The notes below the pieces were generated by a model that saw only the letters and a list, made by a program, of their open reading frames with translations, was not told where the DNA came from and did not search any database. A stretch of DNA of 64,000 bases, taken from Bimastos eiseni (lineage: Eukaryota > Annelida > Clitellata > Crassiclitellata > Lumbricidae). The stretch covers positions 28,169,145 through 28,233,144 of the forward strand of contig OY365811.1 of the NCBI GenBank assembly GCA_959347315.1, in the 5' to 3' direction. Position numbers and translations under genes: made by a program. Below, piece by piece: positions 23,501-36,068 of this stretch; position 1 is the stretch's first letter, and every line of letters starts with the position of its first letter.

Positions 23501-26500
23501 CGGAGGACTTTGGCCAGGAAGGCTGACATCCATGAGAAGCAGGTGAGATGATTACAACAGATGAGACAATTATGGCAGAAGAAATGAGTACAAAAAGAGA
23601 TGAATACTGAAAGTAAAAAGATGATTGTCAGGAATTAGATGAATATGAAGTGACAAGAGGATTTCCTGACTCATGAAATTATTATAATAGTTGTGATGAT
23701 TTTCACAGGACAGTTGCCATAATTGACAGGTCATATGAGCCTCGAAATGGATTTTAATGTACATCAAATCCTCTGTAGATATGATTTGTTATAAGATTTA
23801 TATTGTGACTTCTGTTTAAAAAACTGTTCAATTTTTTTGCAGTACTCACAAAGGTAGCATTGTAAGGAAGAAGATTTTGATGATGGTGGAGTATAATTCA
23901 CTAAATATTATGATATATGGGATATCAACTGTGTGTGTGTACAGATGTATTGTGTATAGGTTTCTTCTGCACTTAATCTCCTTGTGTTGGTCCATGTTTC
24001 AGTTGCTTCTAACACAGATATACGACAGTACATTTCAATCAACTCTCCTTGACTCTCAGTCACTCCTCGACTTGCCGAATCTCGACTTCATCTATGGAGT
24101 TGAGATGTTTGTCACGCCGGATGAAATATCAACCAACGGAAACAGTCCAGATGGGCAATACGCTCCCACAGAAATGATCGGCATCATTGCTATGAACCGA
24201 GTTTGGGACATCACAAGGCGCAGCAGAAGGTGAGGGAAACCTGCTGGGCATTTTTTTATCAATTGATTATTTCGTTATAAACACAGATATGATTTGTATC
24301 ATGGAGTTGCATATGTTATGTAATGTCATGGTGTGAATTGTTTCCTTAGGTTTGCTGGTCCATTTGTGGTGAAAGTGTGTCGTGATGTGACGATCATTCA
24401 GCTGCGGGCAGCTGTACTCAAGGGAATGCGATCCATGGTCATCCCAGGTCACTTAGAACAGGTTTGCAGCTGTCAACCAGTAGCTATTATTTGTTATACA
24501 GATTTTCTAGCTGATGGAGAAACTATCCTGCAGGATTAAAAAATTAGTTCAGGAATTTATTTTTATTATCAACATCATAATTTTGATTTTCATTACAATT
24601 GCCATTTCTGTTATTTTTATTGTGATTGTTACTATTGTTACTATGATTGCTTTTAATATTATGTTAATTAAATGTGGTGTTGTTGTGTTGATGTGTCAGT
24701 TGGTAACAGGGAGTTTGTTTCAAATGCGAGTTGTCACAGGCTATGGTGATGAGGTGCCACTTCAGGATTCAGACGAACTTCCTCTTTATGCTGTCACCGT
24801 TGACGAGTAAGACCTTTGTCCTTGGTTTATAATAAACTGGTTGCTTCATCAGAGAATGTTTATATATTGCAAGATTTTAAAATCTGTGATGAAAGAAAAT
24901 GTTTGGCCATGTGATGCAGTGAGCCAGAATAGCACTGGGTTGTGGTGTATCATAATCTTGAAAGTCGTGAGACCCAGCTTATTCACAGGTTGCTAACCAA
25001 AGAGCCTGGAGGATGATGTATGCCTGTTTTTGTCCAGTCTGCAAGTTCTTATAAGTTGTTTGGGTCACGACTGTAGTCCCTTCTTCTCTTTATTGCTACC
25101 ATCTGTGGTCTGTCTTCCGGTTTCAGATTGTTGATCTGGACTACTTGTGTCTGATGGATCGTGCTTTTGAAATGTAGCATTGCTTAGAAGCAGCCATTCA
25201 AAGACGTGACTTGTAATCGTAATTGTAATACGAATTCTTATAGTGCCTTATCAGGAGAATCGTATGAGAGAGGTGCTTTGAAATGACAACACCAGAGAAG
25301 TAAAGATAGAAGGATGAGCACCTCATGACTCAGATTGCTATGCAACCTATTCCAATTTTATTATGTCATTATAGCTATATCCAGATTAAATTAGATTTAT
25401 AACTGTCCCTATGAGAGTGATCTATTTTCTTTTGAGCCTGGACCTATTTTCTTTTGGTTGGTTCTATATAAATTCAATGGAGTCATGTTTTGTCCTACAG
25501 GGCTCTCTCTTTGTGTACTGATGATTTCTCTTGTCCACCTCACATCAAGATTGTCTTGGAATGGCAGTATCGTGTCTACAAAAGGTATTTGCTGTTATCC
25601 AAACGAAGCTTATACAGTGCAAATATGAATTAAGTTGCAGATTACATTAAGTACAATAAGGTGAAAGACATTTAAGATGGTTAGTAAGAAAAGCAATGCA
25701 CCCAATGCAATTCACTTGCTGTGAACGGTGCTATATAAATTAGCAAATATAAATGTGATACAATTAATACTGCTCTTGAAACTTTGTTAAACAAATGCAC
25801 TGATGCTGTAATAATATTAATATTATCATATAAAAAATGAATTGTAACACAAAATAAAGCATAAAAAGAAAATAATTATAATGATACAATGCAGATGTAG
25901 ATATTTGTGAGGACTGCAATGATAATTACAGCGCTGGATACTCCACTTGATGACAAAGATGATTATAATGATGAGACAAAGATAAGAAAGCGTCTCTGGA
26001 TTGTCAAAGTTCACAACTGTCGATAAGTTATCATCTTCACTCGAAGAAGTTGATGATCATAGTGAGTCTAATTAGTACCAAGTCTTGATGTGTGATTTCT
26101 GTTGGGGTTTAGTTTCCTTCATAATACACATCCGGAGATCATGTGTGACGAGAGCTATCGAGAAATAAAGGAGGCAGGAAGACAGACAGACATTGCCGAT
26201 CTACAAGAATGCTTCAAGGCCTTCACCCAACAAGAACAGGTTTGTCCATATGCATCATCTCATGCATATTCATTATCTTTATCCTCCACATGCCTTTTCA
26301 TCACCTGAATTCTTTGCAATATTTGTGCATATTCATAATTGCATTTCTCATGCATATTCATTATTCAGTTCTAAACCTTAATGAATACTTCCATTGACTT
26401 GAATTCTTTGCATTCATATCATTGTATCATTTATATTCTCACTCATATTTATGATGTCATATTATTCAGGCAAGCTGATTGTAGCTCTTGACTCCTATTT

Positions 26501-29294
26501 GTGTTTTCACATATACATTATTCATTAAAGTACTTCATTCCTCATCCATTGTCATAACTGCATGAAATTTGCATATGGATTGGGTTCTTCTGTATTAATT
26601 GAATGATTGATGGACAGCTGGGAGCTGAAGATACTTGGCTGTGTCCGAACTGCCACAAGTGCCAACGAGGCACCATCAAGTCGCTCAATCTCAGCACTCT
26701 TCCAGATCTGATGATAATTCACCTGAAACGCTTCAAGCAGGTAGGACAATCTAACAATAAATGTTTTATCTAATGACTAATTGCTGCTCTTATCATGTCG
26801 CCTTTTAAGCATTTATGATCAGTTAAAGTGATGTTGTAATCTAATCGAAGTGAATCTAATTGCTTTTCTATAATGAAAGAGACATCAGTCAGAGACAACA
26901 GTCAGTCATTTCATGCGAAATTGTCAGAAATCATTATCTGTTGGTTAAGCATGGTCACTATCTGACAGATCAAGGGATTCTTATGTCAGGCCATAGTTGT
27001 TGGCAGGTAAGCTATTGTCATCATAATTATCACTTTAAAAAATGAGTTTGGTTATGATTTATCATTGCCACAAGATGGGAGTGGCATAGTCAAAAGGTTA
27101 GCGTGTTGAACTGTTGATCCCAAAATTGAGGGTTCTAAATTTCATCAATACATACGGTACGATGGCTGAAGAAGTTAACTCACATGATATAAAATTACAA
27201 CATTGATCATATGGACAGTTAGAGAGAAGAGCAGACAGCAAGGGAGCGGACTCTGCCCTTGTCTGTCTATCTGTCTGTCTGTCTGTCTATCTGTCTGTCT
27301 GTCTAAGAGATTGCTCCTTTTCTATTAATAAAATAAATGACAGACTTGAAGGAGTCATCATTATAATCATAATCAGGATTATTTTTGAAGGATATGCTTT
27401 ATATATATTCTTCTATGATTTCACTCATTCAATTCCTTGAATTTTCCTTGTGAAATTTTGCTCTAAGGAGGGTGAGAATCGAACTAAACTGAACACGCTA
27501 ATAAAGTTTCCGATCAGTGGCCTTGACATGACCTGTCACATGACCCAAGATCGGAGTTCAAATAATAACAAGACAGAAAGAATCAAAGATGACGAATGTA
27601 TCTATGACCTTTACGGTGTTTGTAACCATGACGGAAATATGTCACAGGGACATTACAGAGGTAAGACTAAGAAATTCTCTTTGAGCATTTTTATAAGCAT
27701 CCATGCACTGTATTACTTTTGTGCTTTGCTGTGTTACATGTAATACAATACTGTAACTGGTTACTATAATTATGGTAACTTTTAAAGTGACAAGTTACTT
27801 TTGCAAGTTTGAATCTACCTCAATCCATTTTGTAGTGGTCCTGGACAAGTTGCTCGTGAACAATTGGCTGTGAGGAAGGCAATGGGAAACTCCTCACTCA
27901 TCTCAACCCTGGGTGGCATAAGAGCCAATTACTTATCCTTAAAACAAAGAATTTACCATTGATAGCAGAAATAATTCTGCTGGATAAAAATCAGGCATTT
28001 CTTAAAATTATTATGCTTTAACTATTTCAAAACTTTATCTCTTGGGTGTATATTATCCATTAATTAGGGAGCACTTCTTTCTCTCAACATCATCATCCCT
28101 AATGATTGTTATTGTTTTTTATGCCAGCCATGTGTAAGAATCCGTTGAGTGGTCAATGGTATCTGTTTGACGATTCCAATGTCAAAGAGGTGCGAGAGGC
28201 ACAGATTGTCACTCGTCACGCCTACCTTTTGTTTTATAAGAGGCGCCAGGCACCATCCAGGTGTGCTTTGGAACTAGAAGAGTGCATCTCTAGACTGCTG
28301 ACCAACTGTGGCATTAGCACTGGCAACATTACAAACTTTAACCAAAGACGAGGTATATACCCATGTTTTCATTTGGACATATTGCCATATTAGACACTTA
28401 AGTGTATATAATTATGTATGTACATGTTTTAAAAAGGCCTTTTGTTTACCTATAGATAAACCCTTTTGAATTCTCTCTCTAAAACCTACTTAATAATTGA
28501 TATGTGTTTGAGACACTGCCTGTTTATTCACTTCTTAAAGGACCTACCATACCTATTTGACAATTTTATTTCTTTTTCTTGTATCTATCATCCTGTTTAA
28601 ATACCTACTTATTCATTTATCTGTTTTATGGACACCTAACTATTCAGTCAATTTCTGCAATATAAGAATATTTATGGTATTGATTGCAAAACTCACCTTT
28701 TGTGTAGAAATGGCCATCTCGAAGTCCATTCGTTCTGATCGCAGCCAATCCAATACTCGGTCGTCCCAATCTGCACGGTCCACAACCGATCACTCCACAA
28801 TCACCACATCCAGACTCAAAGCTCCAACTTTGTCTTCTAATCTCCCTCCAACAAACAACTCATTCCACGACTCCCTGCGAAGGCCGCCTGTTCTTAAGAA
28901 AACTCCGATTGCACGGCTGGAGATTAACCCGGAGCATGCAGTCGCTGTGAGCACGCCTGTCATGGATCGTGCTACAATGACTCACTCAAAATCACAGCCA
29001 TTGAACAAATCAGTGCCTGTAGGGAGCACTAGTGACAGCCTGTTGAATGGAAATGATCAGGTACAGCGAGATGATAGTGCTGACTTAATTCGATTATCTG
29101 ATGTTTCGACTGTTTCCTCTTCACTCGAACCAGCCGTGCGATTAGCAAACCGTAATAAACCTAAGATCATTTTTGAGAAAGTGATTGGCTCTGATTCAAA
29201 TGGCGCTGAAAGACGAAAGCAAGAAAAGAGCGAGCAATCATTTGGTGCCTGGCACAAACCACTGGATAAGTTCATCCAAGAATCAAGTGTTTGA
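20589..29294 (+). CDS. USP43: Ubiquitin carboxyl-terminal hydrolase, USP31/USP43 type, complete
   Basis: Eleven exons in consistent phase: 20589-21389, 23222-23542, 24003-24229, 24350-24461, 24700-24806, 25501-25584, 26113-26239, 26618-26740, 27468-27660, 28128-28352 and 28708-29294 (TGA), giving 968 residues. A basic Ser/Arg-rich N-terminus precedes the USP fold. The Cys box [18 protein letters not shown] has the nucleophile near residue 165. [12 protein letters not shown] follows. Zinc-site pairs CPSC and CPNC, then [12 protein letters not shown], lead to the His box [17 protein letters not shown] (His near 696) and [10 protein letters not shown] with the catalytic Asp near 713. All catalytic positions are present, so the enzyme should be active. 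A Ser/Thr/Arg-rich tail ends ESSV, a class I PDZ-ligand form. USP31 and USP43 are vertebrate sister paralogues, and which is closer cannot be settled here. Confidence 0.93.
21575..22297. mobile_element. hAT-like non-autonomous element, family A, in the first USP31/43 intron
   Basis: Same family as 18723-19489 but inverted. It starts CAGGGATATGGTCTCGAGAC and ends GTCTCGTGTCCAACACTG. The perfect 8-bp duplication ACACAATC lies at 21567-21574 and 22298-22305. Arrays of GGTCTTGGTCTT lie near both ends, with a shared unique core (CGAAGCCAAGGGCTGAACCC). Confidence 0.9.
22440..22955 (+). pseudogene. 3' fragment of a CR1/Jockey-group LINE with (TTA)n tail
   Basis: Frames with shifts encode [17 protein letters not shown], then [20 protein letters not shown], then a degraded W-x-x-L region and LKTHLF-like end. 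This is the conserved C-terminus of CR1/L2-type ORF2. It closes with GGCGCCATATAAATTGTG and a (TTA)n run. It is 5' truncated and inactive, inside the first USP31/43 intron. Confidence 0.8.
27074..27145 (+). repeat. tRNA-derived SINE-like fragment
   Basis: GTGGCATAGTCAAAAGGTTA (A-box region) and GAGGGTTCTAAATTTC (B-box region) have pol III spacing. It is similar to the minus-strand copies at 4507 and 7230. It lies in a USP31/43 intron. Confidence 0.5.
27258..27305. repeat. (CTGT)n/(CTAT)n microsatellite
   Basis: Tetranucleotide array TGTCTGTCTATCTGTC repeated, in a USP31/43 intron just after a SINE-like fragment. Confidence 0.9.
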
Positions 29295-30289
29295 AGTTTT
29301 CTCATACATCTTGTGCACATAAGTCATTTTTGAATTACAATTTGCAATCAAAGAATCCATACACACAGGATGTGTTCCAGCTGTCGGCTTTTATTGCACT
29401 TTGCTGAGGTTTAGTGCAATGATCATAAGTTGCTGAAATTAGAAGCAATGTCGATTATTAATCGCAGATTATACATCATGATTGTGAAGTGTTACCTCAG
29501 ATTCTTCATTCCATGCAACATTTATTATGTGCACTCTGCATAATAATTTGGCTCATCGTGGGCATAGCAGCACCCAGACTTTCCAGTTATTGTTGATTTA
29601 CCTGGATCATTTTCGCACGAGTGACTATGCAATTGTTGGAATTTGCATTTTGTGATCACAAGAAGATAGTATTATGTAATAATTTAAGAGAATTATGTAA
29701 AGCATATTTTTATTTATGCCTCAGGGCAAGAAATCCACTAGAAACGTTGTTATAAGACTTTTAAGTTAATTATTGCATCTGAATGAACAAAGCATTAATG
29801 TTGTCTACAAACTTACTCTTGTGTAGTGTGTAGAAATAATTTCCTATTCCCACCAATGTTTAAGCTGCCTGAGACAATTCGGTAGCAAGTTTTTTTAGCT
29901 AAGTGCATCATTTGACGCCCTTTCAATTACTATTGACTCTATTGACAGATTTTCAAATTGTATTATGTTTAAAGTAAAAAGGAGCTAGCTTTTGTTGCAA
30001 GTATCGTTTTATTAGACACCTGTGCATACTCATGCACTTTTGAAAGATTCTTAAAAAACGCTTTACAACTATGTTGATATTTATATAGAGCTCAAAATAG
30101 TTTCCGTTATGTTTTGAACAGTCTGGGAGTGTTTGCTCAGCATCCATGAACAATTTTGGATATGGAAAGCTACGTGTGCATTGATTGTTTATGTTTTGAA
30201 TGTTTTAGATGTAAAGTTCTAATTAGATTGCATTTTACTACTGGGAATTGATGTTTTTTAAAGAAAAATGCAATGCCTTCAATGTTCCA

Positions 30290-30295
30290 AATAAA
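30290..30295 (+). terminator. AATAAA polyadenylation signal, probable USP31/43 3' end
   Basis: AATAAA about 1 kb after the USP stop codon, at the end of AT-rich sequence with no competing gene. It is the first canonical signal I see downstream. The 3' UTR would span about 29295-30315. Confidence 0.5.
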
Positions 30296-30299
30296 TTGG

Positions 30300-31914
30300 T
30301 CCAATAGTACATGCAGTGGAATGATTTGGAAAATGTTAATACCGTAATTCAGGTACCATAAAATGCTGTAATGTAAGTTCTATAAAAAAGGTTACACTGT
30401 TCAGAAATGTTGATTAAAAACTGGTAAAATGGAACTAGGCAAAGTTTTAATGGGGATACTTCTCCTTTCTAGACAATCATTTCAAACAATGAAATCCATG
30501 TATGCTAAGTGTTAAGGTAGGGTAAAAGCAATACTGTTTTAACTCTCAGTAGGGTAATCGCAATCTCCAGGCTTATAAAGCGCCACTCGAAAGCCAATCG
30601 CTGGGCACTAGATGTAGTAATGTAAAGTATTTACATATTCAAGATTTCTCAATCATGCATCTGTTTCAAAGTTGAAGTGAATACTGTTGCTTTTATTTAA
30701 TCATGAAGAGAATGATTGTGGATGATGATATGATATATAATATCATCTCATCCACAATGCAGGAGTCCGTGGTGTGCTAGATATTCAAAGGAACTTGAAC
30801 TTTTCAGCTAGTTTTAGATATTGTAGTCTTTGAACTTTTCTAGAGTTTTCAATTGAGGCTGCGATCATTGTGTTCGGTGGCATATGTTATTAAGGTGTCG
30901 TGTTTCAGCATATTGTTTTTGACTAATTAAATCACTGGCTTGTGATATGGGCATTCTGTACCTGTGGTAAATTCTTTCAGCCTCAGTCCTAGGGTATTCA
31001 GTTTCATTGTTCTGTCGTTTCATCTGCCTGGTTTCTGAAGGCGCTTCAAAATGATTTATTACATTCGGACACATTTTACTTTTTTCTCTGCTTCTGAGCG
31101 TGAATGCTGTATAGGCTACTGATTGTTGCCTTTACCTGTCTATGCTTAAGCCCAAACTTCTTTAAAGCACTGCAAGCCAGTTTCAGGTGTGGTTATTTAA
31201 TATATGACCTTGACAATTATATGACCTTGATTTGGTCTACCTTTACCAAGGGGTTTGAGGTTGGATGAGCATGAGTTAACTTTCACATATTGGGTGATGA
31301 AGATGTTCTGAAATCCACATAGTTCAGAGGCATAGCTCCTCATGCCCTTCTCCAGAATTCCCAATGAATCCACAACATGAGGGTTTGACACAGGGTTGGT
31401 TATGTCCTTGCATTATGTGTCCTATTATTTTAGTTAATTGTGTTTATAACTGAACCGTGATTGTACTTACGATCTGAAATTCTGCAATGAAGCAATATGT
31501 ATATTATACGTACATAAATATATATGTTTGTTATATATATGCTTCACTGGTGAGAAATTAATCAACCCTGATGATGAATTGATGATCTTGGTCATCATAA
31601 TGGCGATTTTGTGCATTGGGTGCTACTTAGGTGTCAGTGCCTATTAGGAATTTAGGATTGAAAATACCAGCTAAAAATGATTAAAAGCGTCTTTTAAAGA
31701 TGAACAGGTTCATTCTTCTAAAAAATTCTCAATTTTGGACCTTTTGTGTTCCTATTTACCCTATAAGCCTCCCTTCAAAGGATGAGAACATTTCTCACCC
31801 TATGCATTCTTTTCAGGTTGACCTGTTATTGAATTCCTCGGCATTTGCTTTTACTTTTGCCTCCTTTCATCATTTGACGGATTTTTACTTTACGAATTTA
31901 ATTGGATGACTTAA
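30300..31914. other. Intergenic stretch, no gene seen
   Basis: AT-rich, with short ORFs only. An imperfect hairpin lies at 30715-30758. A short TA-rich run around 31500-31545 is the only other pattern noted. Confidence 0.6.
30715..30758. repeat. Imperfect hairpin, arms about 19 bp
   Basis: ATTGTGGATGATGATAT pairs with ATATCATCTCATCCACAAT with a small bulge and a short AT loop. The size is compatible with a small-RNA hairpin, but nothing else supports that. Confidence 0.45.
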
Positions 31915-32417
31915 GGGCCATCGGTAAATAACGTCATGCACATTCTGACATTTTTGACCCCTACCCCCTCGTTACACGTCGTCAAACAAGTCATGACCCC
32001 TCAAAAATTACGTCACAACGCCCTGACTCCACCCCCGGCCCCCTAAAAACCAAATGTCCATAATGATATGCACATTTTCTTATGATTATCAAGAAAACTA
32101 ATTTCAACTGTAAAAATGCCTATAACTATAATTTTATCTAGTAGAACGAAGAAAAATGGAGAAATATGATTATTACACTCATTATGCATTCCACAAGATG
32201 ACAAGCTTTTGGTTGAATCATTATATTTATAAAAGTGTTTAATAACAATAACGTGAAACAGTCCAATGTTTAATTGAGTGATAGTTTTAAATAAAATTAT
32301 GCAGTTTGGTGTGATGGGGTGACGTCACATTTCGCCGACCCTTCCCCTCGTCACATATCGTCACAAATGTGTGACCCCTCTTCCCCTGGGCGCATGACGC
32401 CATTTATGGACGGCCCC
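31915..32417. mobile_element. Non-autonomous DNA element with GGCCRTCCATAAAT-type inverted ends
   Basis: The left end AGGGCCATCGGTAAATAACG and the inverted right end GGGGCCGTCCATAAATGGCG match over the first 20 bases with a few changes. Both then continue into CGTCAT-rich and CCCCTCCCC-rich sequence. A longer relative is at 43019-44292. No clear target duplication is visible. Confidence 0.65.
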
Positions 32418-33062
32418 TTTGAGCCCTCGTGTTCACCAGCTAGGGGTGGACAATGGCCATGATGAAAGATTGGAGATAACGACGGAGGTCTTTGACGCGA
32501 GGTAAGAAGTCCAAAGGGGTTGACGTTAGAAGTCTTGCGCAAGTGATTCGCCAGACGGCGTTACTGAGACGCTGCGATCAGAGCCGTCCGTAACATAGCA
32601 TTGACTGAAACAAAACCCTAGCTTCCACTAAAAATAGCTTTGATCTTAATATTATGAATCTTTGGTCTGTGATCAACGACACCTTGTTTTTTGAGCAATA
32701 GACCAATTTATCATATAGGCCTGTACAGAGTGGCGCAAATAAAGTCTTGTAATTTCGTTGGTTGTAGCAAATGGTTATAGACTTATATTTCTCATCTTGG
32801 TGCATAATGACTCAGATGTGTCTCGATAGGAGCTCATCCATATACTACGTACGCAAAAAAATCGGATTTTCGGACCCCTCCCCTGTTGCACCGTGTACAT
32901 TTGGTGAACCCCCTTCCCATGCGTACGTACATTTGAGCTGTACCCCTCCACCCCATTGCAAAGGTTAAATAGCCTAAAAACATCTATAAGACATTGATTT
33001 TACCACAGGCTATTTATTTTTATTAAGCATCATATTTAACAGCCTAAATTTGTTAAAAGTTA

Positions 33063-34312
33063 GGGTAAAGTTTCCTATTATGGGCATACCCATAATATGG
33101 ACACCCCAGAAAAGTATCTATATAATTGTTTTTGTATTGCCATCTGTCGAACTCCAATAGAACTACAGCGGCAGGTATCATTTTTCTGAAATTCAAGTTT
33201 GCATGGTCGATGTTTGAATTTTAAGATTAATTATCCTATAACTTATAAATTTCCGTGACAAAATTTAAAAGATGGGGATTTTGTTTCCTCGATTACTTCG
33301 AGCGAATATCAAAATATTCTAAGTGATTGTGTGACAACAAAGTCAGCTTCAGATGAAGATCATAAGCCACAAGTTGAAAGAATTTTTTTACATGTGATGA
33401 AACATGCAAAGCAGATGAATTTGTGTGCACTCATTACATTAGTAGACAGATTTTGACATGTAGGCCCTATTGTTAGCTTGTAACGCAAAACCATTTAATT
33501 TCACGAAATTTCATGACACGATCATGAGGTGTTAAGTTTTTGATAAATTTTTTGCTACTTTATAGAGGGCCTAGTTTAATATTCTGTAAGACATGTTGTT
33601 TTCAAAATTTCAGAATGTTAAGAAGAGAGACCAGTGGAGTGAGCATTCACTGAAATAGGCAGTATCAGCTGTTCTTCAGAGTGGAATGAGCAAAAAACAG
33701 CAAAGCAATATGGTATTCCACGAGAAATTTTGCAAAGACATGTAAAAAAGGCAGAAAAAGGTGAAGGAGTTTGGAAAGCGCTTAGTCATCCCACACTTTT
33801 AACACCAGAACAGGAAGATGATCTAACTGATCTCATTTTGGATATGGAGTCAAGACTGTACGGTTTACGCAGCTCAAAGTACCAATTCATTCACTTTTCC
33901 GGTGCAGAAGGCTTGGGAATTTTAGACGATAATAACTTTACTTGTTGACCATGTGTAAAATAGAGTTTCAGATCATTCAGGTGTTAAACTGCAACTGTTT
34001 AATAGCCTATAGGCTAATTCCAGAGTTATTTGGAGTAGCATCTCAGTATTTGGACATACGTTGACAGTTGGAACTTTATATGGGCACCGGTGCCCATCAT
34101 TAGGACACCGGTACCTATTATGGGCACTTTGATGCCCTCTATATTTTCCATATTTTTCAAGTAAATGTTGACATTTTATTGTTACTTTATTATATATCTA
34201 GTGACAAATGTGTTGATTATTGGTTTTACATACATTGTTTTAGTTACTCCTAAGTATGATTATGAATTATACGATAAAATCCTTAAGGTGCCCATATTTG
34301 GATACTTTACCC
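33063..34312 (+). mobile_element. Pogo/Tc1-mariner-like DNA transposon, internally deleted
   Basis: Terminal inverted repeats start GGGTAAAGTTTCC at the left and (inverted) GGGTAAAGTATCC at the right, and are still similar beyond 20 bp (both run into TATGGGCA). Both ends are flanked by TA (33061-33062 and 34313-34314), the duplication made by this superfamily. Subterminal GGGCACC/GGACACC repeats occur at both ends. At 1250 bp it is too short for a full transposase and holds only the remnant described next. Confidence 0.85.
33614..33948 (+). pseudogene. Pogo-like transposase remnant: psq-type helix-turn-helix piece
   Basis: One frame reads KTAKQYGIPREILQRHVKKA, a psq/HTH recognition-helix pattern (A-x-x-Y-G-I-P-x-x-x-L-x-x-H) used by pogo/Tigger/jerky-like transposases. 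It continues into LLTPEQEDDLTDLI and MESRLYGL, the start of the next DNA-binding region. A frameshift near 33690 and a stop near 33655 break the N-terminal side. The DDE catalytic region is absent. Confidence 0.7.
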
Positions 34313-34582
34313 TATGAAGAATTAAAACATTAACAACACTTGCATTTGAAACCGTTTTAATGCTACATGAAAATGAATAAGCAGGAATATAGTCTGTAAT
34401 TAGGTTTACAGTTCTGATTTTCATATTCTGTATTGTGGACGTCATAATTAGACAATTATATTTGCGTACGACCGCCGTATGTACATGTTCGGGACCCCCA
34501 TTCTCACCATAAGAACCCGTAAGCAAAATGGCCGAAATTTGAAACCACGTAATTGGGTGTTCACGTTCAAACCCCGCTTATA

Positions 34583-34743
34583 GGACGGCCACTAGGGGGG
34601 TTCGGAGGCAAATGCCTCCAGAGGTAGAGGGGGATGGTTTTTGAGTCTTAGGGAGGAATATCTTGTCTTCCTGACAGGCTGACACATGGGACCGGGGGTT
34701 GCCTCCATCAGTGACCATCACTCAGGAGGGATTGACGCCCCTG
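34583..34743 (-). mobile_element. Short repeat, family B (GGGCGTCAATCCCYCCT)
   Basis: In minus orientation it starts CAGGGGCGTCAATCCC and ends near CCCCCCTAGTGGCCGTCC. It shares its sequence order (GATGGAGGCAACCCCCGG, TCAGGAAGACAAGATATTCC, GGAGGCATTTGCCTCCGAAC) with the copies at 60892-61009 and 63685-63832. Confidence 0.7.
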
Positions 34744-34931
34744 TATAATGACTCGTAATTCGAACATCCATTATTCTCATGCAGTGTCGACTAATGGTAA
34801 AATCCTGTAAAATTCTCTATTGATTATTGATTTTTGAAAGTGCAACAGCAATATTGAAAGAATAGCCCACTACAAAACCATTTCGCTAATCGCTACGCTT
34901 ACAAAAGAGGAGAATAAGGCCTACCCAACTT

Positions 34932-36068
34932 CAGTGTTGGGCACCAACTACTTGACTAGTAGTTAAAACTACTTCCTAACTACTTTAAAAATATGTAGTT
35001 ATAACTACTATTTAACTACATTAGATGACAAGTAGTTATAACTACATTTGTAACTACCACATAAGTAGTTAACTACTTTTATAACTACTTTGTAATTTTA
35101 TGTCATGGTGCATTGATAATCACCAAGCAGTATGCAAATTTATTGTCAGTATTAATTGCTGATGTTCTACATAAGTAATAACAATGATCTGAAACACAAT
35201 GACATATCTAATTGTAAACTAACAAGGACTAGAACTACTAGCACATGCTACAATTAAAGCACTCTTATTAGAGAACAGTTTTAGCAGTAACATATGCCAA
35301 CTTGTTACAACTACAAAAATGTCTAGCATACAAAGCCTAGAATGATCCGGTGAGGCACCAAATAATCATGCCTTGCAAATGGTTCCCTATGCTCTAAAAA
35401 ATGTCATTGTATATCTCACCTTTTGCTGCCTGCATCGACTGCTTCTTGAATTCCTCGACCTGATCTATCCAGCCAGTGCCCAGTGTCTTACCGTTGTCTC
35501 TTTCTCTGTCTGTCTGTCTGTCTCTCTCACCCCTGGCATTCTTGACTCGACAGTCACCTCTCTCTCAGACCCACTTGTAACCCAGCTGCCCACAATCACA
35601 GTGACTGGTGGTCATCCAGCCGCGTACTTGCTGCTTTCCTCATTCTTTAACCCTGGCTCATAAACCCCAAACCCTTTACGACCACCCCACCGTTTTACCC
35701 TAGTTCTTATCGCGCAACAATCTCCAGGTATGCCATTAAACAGGCATAATACTTAGGTTTCTCTATAGTTCTGAGAGGAACCCACTTCCTCACACTAGTA
35801 TGGGCAAATTTGAATGAAGCAATTCAATAAAAAATTTACTCATAAGACTATAATGTCCATGTTTGTTGTGAAATAACAGAAATTCCTGTAAGACGGAATT
35901 AGTAAATAGGAAAAAAATTGAAGTTAGCTTAAAACTACTTTGATAAAAATAGTTATAACTATTTCTTTAACTACTTCTTAAAAACTAGTTACAACTACTA
36001 GGCAACTACTTCTATAGTAGTTATGACTACTAGTTAATAACTACAGTAGTTGAAAGTGCCCAACTTGC
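34932..36068. mobile_element. hAT-like element with subterminal AAGTAGTT/AACTACTT arrays
   Basis: It begins CAGTGTTGGGCAC and ends (inverted) with TTGGGCAC preceded by GCAAG. Both ends carry many AACTACTT/AGTAGTTA copies in opposite orientation. The 8-bp flanks CCCAACTT and ACGAACTT match at 6 of 8, a weak duplication. The middle has no recognised coding sequence. Confidence 0.7.

Noticed and set aside
24541..24699. Ile/Val-rich apparent membrane segment between USP exons
   Set aside because: ATT-rich intron. The exon begins at 24700 after TGTCAG.
28557..28707. Hydrophobic N-terminal run ([22 protein letters not shown]) before the last USP exon
   Set aside because: It lies upstream of a good acceptor (TGTGTAG at 28701-28707) and is T-rich intron read in frame, not a membrane segment.
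32830..34600. Possible larger MITE (ACTACGTACGC ... GCGTACGACC) into which the pogo-like element inserted
   Set aside because: The two outer ends are only vaguely similar when inverted, so there was not enough to define an element.
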